The notes under the pieces: model-generated
What the model was told of the DNA's origin: nothing
What the model saw: only the letters and a program-made list of their open reading frames with translations
The model's database searches: none
DNA from: Stachybotrys elegans
Taxonomy: Eukaryota; Ascomycota; Sordariomycetes; Hypocreales; Stachybotryaceae
Direction: 5' to 3'
DNA: 64,000 nt
Assembly: GCA_020746835.1 (NCBI GenBank)
Contig: JAGPNK010000008.1
Location: 310,001 to 374,000, forward strand
Translations under genes and position numbers: made by a program
Shown: in pieces, positions 59,035 to 64,000 of the stretch
How positions within the stretch are numbered: position 1 is the first letter of the stretch
Layout of the letters: each line of letters begins with the position of its first letter

Positions 59035-60346
59035 TTACGTCTCGCCAAAGACAAACACGCCCTTGCCCTTCTTGAACCCTTGGAGACCGTTCTGCACGGC
59101 ATTGCGCAGCGTCGCCTCCTCCGTGTCCCAATCCCACTTGATTTCCTCTACAGGGACGTCGCGGAACCTGCCCTCGCGAATCAAGTTGAGGATATCCTCA
59201 ATCATGTGCTTGCGACCCTCGACGTCCTTCTGATTCCACCTGCTGAGCCAGAAGCCGACGAAGCGGATATCCTTGAAGATGAGCAGCCCCACGGGCAACG
59301 CGACGGGCTGCTTGGCCATGCCGCCGTAGGAGAGCATGGTGGCGCCCTCGCCGAGCGAGCGGGCGATGGAGGTGGCCGACTTGCCGCCGACGCAGTTGAG
59401 GCCGAGGCCGATCTGCTCGCGGCCGCCGCGCGTGATCTCGGCGAGGCGGTCCTTCCACTCGCGGCTGAGGAACTGCGACTCGGTAACGACGACGTCGGCG
59501 CCAAGGTCGTGCAGCTCCTGCTTGAGAGCATCGGTGGCCTCGGGGGTCTCGCGGTCGCGGACAACGTTGATGCTGCGCAGGCCCCAGAGCTTGCCGAACT
59601 GGATGGCGGCGCGGCCGACGCCCGAGTTGGCGCCGTTCTGGATGAACCACTGGCCGCTGCCGACGTCGAGGGGCTTCATGGCGAGCCCCGCCTTGAGACC
59701 GGCGCTGGGGCCGTAGGAGCGGAGGATGCGGTAGGCGGTGCAGGGGTTGACGCTGACGGTGGCGGCCTGGAGTGGCGTGATGCCCTCCTTGTTGATCTTG
59801 AGGAACTTGGCGGCGTCGTCGACGGCGTGCGTGCGCCAGGTGCCAAACTGCGAGGCGGCGGGGATGACCCAGTCGCCCTTTGCCAGGCCCGAGGAGCTGC
59901 CGCCGGCGGAGAGGACCTCGAAGACGCCCTCGTTGCCGGGGACGGCCGAGGGCTCGGCGGTGCCGATGAGGGACGTCATGGGCTGCTTGGAGCCATACGT
60001 GCCCTGGACGGTGTTGATGTCGGCGGGGTTGATGGGCGCGGCGAGCGTTCGGACGAGGACGGAGGAGGAGGGGATGGACGGCGAGATGGAGTGCGTGTGG
60101 AGGCTGGCAGAAGCTGACTGTCAGACATCGATTGGAAGGAGTTCGCAAAGCCAATTCGCAAAGGCAATTTCACCTGAGAACGTCGGAAGGCTCTCCGTTC
60201 TTGGAGTAGACGAGCGCCTTGGCCTGCGTGTAGCCGTAGGGGCCGGACTTGCGCCGGACGGCGGTGCGCGGGAGCCGGGACCGCGACTGCGCGTAGAGGT
60301 CTGCGCAAAGCCGTGCGGCCAGCGGGCGGGTCCTGACGCCTGCCAT
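59035..60346 (-). CDS. ETR1: Mitochondrial trans-2-enoyl-thioester reductase (Etr1/MECR)
   Basis: Minus-strand exons 60346-60174 and 60103-59035 give 413 aa. The first 35 residues (MAGVRTRPLAARLCADLY and onward) are Arg/Ala-rich without acids apart from one Asp, typical of a mitochondrial presequence. The body is a zinc-free MDR fold: YGYTQAKALVYSKNGEPSDV, LAAPINPADINTVQGTYG (substrate pocket), PGNEGVFEV, WFIQNGANSGVGRAAIQFG (NADPH-binding AxxGxxG type) and GLNCVGGKSA. It performs the last reduction of mitochondrial type II fatty acid synthesis, which feeds lipoic acid production and respiration. The intron is 70 bp; leftover AG plus C gives Ser at the junction. Third positions are markedly GC-rich, producing long antisense open frames. 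Confidence 0.93.
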
Positions 60347-61378
60347 TGCGGGTAGCTAGGTTCGTCTAGGGTGTTGTCTGTGGTGTGGTGGTGGTAGGAG
60401 ATCGCTCGCTTTTGTGTTGGAGGTTGAGGGTGGATGGGTAGTAGAAAAAAGATACGGAAGCTCCGCTGGGCCGAGAATATCCTTGCGCATCGGTTCGGGT
60501 GATGGTGGAATGACGTCGGGTGGTGTTGCTGCCCGTTTATGCATTTTATGTAAGGTATTTTTATTATTCCTCCACCGACGTTATTCCATAATAGGGATTG
60601 GTTGTATCCACTGCTTGGCGAACGTTGGCTTGCGTCTTCAACAAGTAATCGTAACGTCTTGAAGCACTCGGGCTCTCGCAGAGGCTCATGGGTATGTTGA
60701 CCTGTGCATGGTAAGCCAGCTATCTACATATCGGATTGAACCTCGAGTCATGGCACAACGCGCACGCGCTTTCTGAACGGTGGAGTTCGGGCCCATACCT
60801 TGAAGCTTTAGGGACTTTGTGGCTTTGCGATATGGGGAGCATCTCAAGGCCAGACTTGTACAGGGTCATCCTCGTCAAGGCCACGCAGACATCGCAAAGC
60901 ACGACACCGCCCAAGCTCCCAACGCCCCCCCCCTTTCCCCCGCTCGTGGCTCGCGCTGGTATACGAGAACCCCTCTGCCTTGACTCGCCGGACGATGCGG
61001 TTTCCCTTTTAGTACAATTGAGCCTAGGCCCTACTGAGAAAGGCCCTGATGATCCCTTTGAATTGCCGTGCTGCGTCTGTGCGAACGGGGGCGGTGGATA
61101 GTCCTATTTTTGTTGCGATATTGCAGCCTCGCGTGGTGACGGTACTTCACGCCTTGGTGGATAAAGCATTTGGTTGAATATATACGTTTGCTTCTACATT
61201 CTGACCCAACGAATTGCTCCCGACAAACTGAGTAAACAACTTAGAGCCTCCAGTTTCAAAGCTCAAAACCATGCTCCCGGCGCATAATACACATAAACTT
61301 CCCAAAACCCAAAGAGTCGCTACCGTAAAGAATACATCCAAGTAAAAGAAGAAGAAAAAAGCATGTTCCCGATCCCGC
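60347..61378. other. Intergenic: etr1 promoter and gcn5 3' end
   Basis: No gene is supported. A + strand frame at 60736-61101 has no recognisable features. T/A-rich DNA near 61290-61370 is consistent with the gcn5 3' UTR. Confidence 0.5.
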
Positions 61379-62697
61379 TTATTCTTCCAAGAGTTCATAC
61401 CATTCAGGAACTTCCTTGACCAAAGTCCACATGTACTTCTCCAGCTTGGCCGCACACTTGACGTAAACTGTAGTAGCATCGTTGTATTGGCGGCAGTTGC
61501 TGAAAATCAACTTCATATCGACGATAAGGTCTTTAGGGGCAGAGTAGTCGTCGTGCATCAGCTTCTCCTCCATTGTCGACAAGTCCATTGGCGTTGTAAT
61601 GACGTCGTAGTACCCCGGGACTTCATCTTTGTTGACCGGTTTCAGGAACGGCCATGCTTGCTTATGGTTTTGAATCTGATAAAGGAAGCGCCGCAGTTCG
61701 TTAAAGTGCGGTCCATGACGCGGTTCCCTCGACAGCTCATCCATATCCGGACACCAGCCAGTCTCCTGAATGGCGGGTATCGACATAATATCAATCGGAG
61801 TGATGTTGCCGTTGGCCCACTGCTGAGGCGGCGGGTGGATAATGTGGCTCTTGCTCAGCTTCTTGATTTTGGCTTGGACGGTTTCCTTTTGCTTGAGGAG
61901 CATCCTGCCGACTTCCAGATACCGGATCCGGGGGAGCATAGAGCATTGCATCAGGGTACCTCCTTCATAATCTTTGATATAGCCCATCCAGATGGACTTG
62001 TCTAGTGTGATTTCCTTGGTAAAGCCTTGCTTCTGGAAGTATCCGGTGGCGTAGTTGTCGGCATACGTGAGGAAATGCATCACGGGAGACGTGGCTTTGA
62101 CGTAGTCCTTGAGGTGAGCCATGAGATGTGCTCCGTATCCTTTGACCTGCTGATCCGACGAGACTGCGCAAAACACAATCTCGGCGAATTTGCGATCTCG
62201 AAATGGACGGATAGAGATGCCGCCAATGACCTCCAGAGGCTTCTTGACAAGAGCCAGCGATACGTGAGAGCGGTCGTAGACGAGACGCGCAATGTAGTGC
62301 TTGGGCATCTCGGGCAACTGCTTTTGAAACAGGCATTTGAGCCCTGTCAGGATGACTGTGCTTTCCATACTGCCGTCATTGTTGACGACCCGGAACTCAA
62401 TCTCCCCATTCCGCTCCTCTATAACAGCAGGCTACAGTACGGTACGGTCAGATCAGGTCGTTGTTGCCAGGCTAGCGTGGAGAGAGAGAGGGGACAGGAC
62501 GAGCTCACCTTGTCGGGGAAGGGGATTCTCCCCGCGGAAGTAGCCGATGGTCCGCCAGATGCTTTGTCTTCCTCATCATCTGTCTTGGCTCTTTTTATAT
62601 CGGGCTGCGTGTCAGGGTCTTCCGAGGCCTTCCTCTTGACGCCGAGGAGCTCATGCTCGTGGCCGGAGGTGGTGGACTGGGACTCGGACTCGCCCAT
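61379..62697 (-). CDS. GCN5: Histone acetyltransferase Gcn5 (SAGA/ADA)
   Basis: Minus-strand exons 62697-62509 and 62431-61379 give 413 aa. The first 63 residues are acidic, Ser-rich and contain a basic patch (VKRKASE, IKRAK) compatible with a nuclear signal. The GNAT catalytic domain at about 65-230 shows [27 protein letters not shown] with the catalytic Glu, the acetyl-CoA loop [11 protein letters not shown], and [18 protein letters not shown]. The bromodomain at about 310-405 includes [31 protein letters not shown] and FSNCRQYN, which bind acetyl-lysine. The protein acetylates histone H3 within SAGA and ADA. The intron (77 bp) is phase 0 and sits just before the catalytic domain. Confidence 0.95.
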
Positions 62698-64000
62698 CTG
62701 CGGTGACGCGTAGCAAAGCGATTGGGAGCAAGGAATACAGCGGACAATTCGTGCCGGCGCAATGCGAGCAGCTTTGGGCCTCCTGGATTATGCAGCCCCG
62801 TCGTCCAGTTGAGTGGTGGAGATGTTGGATTTAGCTCCTGACCGCGTTTGGCCGTGAGATATATGACTAAGCAGGTTTCTGGCAAAATGTACGTACCAGT
62901 AATCACCTGTCAGCGTGCTGCTAGCAGTGGATATAACGTGACTACAGTACCTGGGTACATACATACCTACCACTCACTGGTAGTAGCAGCCTACAGACAA
63001 TTATTCACGAGAATAGATGTGCTGCTCGCGGGGAGATGTCAAAAGAGCGCAATCAGGCATTCTTGATCCACTCTATCCTTCTGTGATGTGGATTGAGCAC
63101 CTGCCTAGTATCCGTAGGTAGGACAAGATGCTGGTACCTGTACTCCGTACCTGTCGAATAAAGTAGGAGGTAGCTCCAAGTACCTTTTAGTGAAGCCGAT
63201 ATTGGCTGATTGGATGGTTGGGCTGGACCTTTGCCGGGTATTTCCACCCAGCCCAGGCAAGCCATCCCATCCGAGGCTAGCCCCTTTCTGTCATTTGGTT
63301 TGGTGGAAGCGAGTGGGCCCAGGGACGACCCCTGTCGCCCGGCATCGAGTAACGACTCGAGAAGGCGTAGTCAGAGCTCCCGCACGAGTAGAGGCTGGCA
63401 GCATGGCCGCGCGCAGAGTACCTGGCCAGCAGCACCGGGTACATGCAGGTGCAGCAGCCCCCCCCTGGAAGCTGTCCGGAATTGAACTGCACCCCAGCCA
63501 CGAATTAGGTCTGGGCAGGAGCCACCAACGTATTCCGGCACTCCACCCCAAGGTCGTGTTTTTCATTTTTAGCTTGGAACCTCACGTCCAGTCCGCGGTT
63601 CGGAGAGAGTCCAGCCAAAGCCAAAAGCCCGACAGCCAAGCCAGGCAAAAGCCAGGCAAGCCGCCAGGCCCAAGGGAAGGACGAACAAGAGCTGGTCCGT
63701 TCAATCGCCAATGGCCTGGCCTCAGACCGTCTTGAAGCTCGTTGACGATTCCCCCAGCCCACCAATCTACCTACCAACCTACCCAACTCGTCACTCCTAA
63801 TTTTGGGTAGCCGGTGCTGGTCTGAGGTATCGAACATCCATCCATCCATCCATCCATCTCATCTGCTACTCCGCAGGGCAGCCTCTTCTTGCGCCTCTCT
63901 TTTCCCTTTGCCCCCCTGGCACACCTCGGTGCTCTTACAATCTCTGGTTTCACACAAGCTCCTTGGCTTTGCGACTGTGCCTGCGACTGTGCCAGCGCCG
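62698..64000. other. gcn5 promoter and probable leader of a gene beyond the window
   Basis: No gene is supported inside. A TACTCCGTAC decamer is at 63141-63150 and an (ATCC)n run of nearly six units at 63836-63858. The last 150 bp are CT-rich on the + strand, like the leaders elsewhere in the window, suggesting a + strand gene starting past 64000. Confidence 0.4.
63836..63858. repeat. (ATCC)n simple repeat
   Basis: Five full ATCC units plus ATC, read directly. Confidence 0.9.

Noticed and set aside
58942..60117. 391-codon + frame opposite etr1
   Set aside because: Ala/Gly/Asp/Val-rich shadow of a GC-rich minus-strand gene; no recognisable domain.

Overview
The window is nuclear DNA from a filamentous ascomycete, most likely a Sordariomycete and probably Hypocreales. 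Genes are compact, usually with one to three short GT-AG introns (about 45-150 bp). Leaders are CT-rich. The protein set is typical of moulds: a fungal-only V-ATPase c' subunit, a MedA-type conidiation regulator and a Pal1 morphogenesis protein. Short palindromic words (TACTCCGTAC, AGGTACCT) are strongly over-represented in the intergenic DNA; I remember these from hypocrealean genomes but could not check. I see no mobile element, CRISPR, rRNA or convincing tRNA gene.

Layout, left to right. 1-4825 is a long upstream region. 4826-8046 (+) is a His/Gln-rich regulator of the MedA/Acr1/Ren1 type. 9439-11649 (+) is a proline-rich low-complexity protein. 16134-17451 (+) is casein kinase I. 19498-21047 (+) is a tail-anchored Inp54-like phosphoinositide 5-phosphatase. 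21623-22928 (-) is a second-type PKA catalytic subunit. 26139-29688 (+) is a GRAM-TBC-EF-hand Rab GAP (Gyp2/Mdr1 type). 33931-36077 (+) is Pal1, with a reading-frame problem. 36792-38112 (+) is a Rad51/RecA-like protein with both Walker motifs degenerated. 38656-42575 (-) is the Rho1 exchange factor Rom2. 44205-44977 (+) is V-ATPase proteolipid c' (Vma11). 45529-46378 (-) is an unknown protein. 50294-51708 (+) is Smc5/6 subunit Nse4. 52125-53663 (+) is an unknown coiled-coil membrane protein. 54630-55521 (+) is a DUF4336 protein. 55923-58897 (+) is the PI3-kinase Vps34. 59035-60346 (-) is mitochondrial enoyl reductase Etr1. 61379-62697 (-) is the histone acetyltransferase Gcn5. The right end looks like the leader of another + strand gene.

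The genes do not form a metabolic cluster. There is a loose theme of growth signalling, polarity and membrane traffic (CK1, PKA, 5-phosphatase, Rab GAP, Pal1, Rom2, Vma11, Vps34), plus chromosome maintenance (Nse4, the Rad51-like protein, Gcn5). Very long gaps (3-5 kb) lie upstream of several regulators, while other neighbours are tightly convergent (Vps34/Etr1 stop codons only 137 bp apart).

Exon structures were derived by eye from splice signals, frame continuity and recalled family conservation; they are predictions without transcript support. The least described items are the Rad51-like pseudo-ATPase, the tandem domain inside the MedA-like protein, the 52125-53663 membrane protein and the recurrent decamer.
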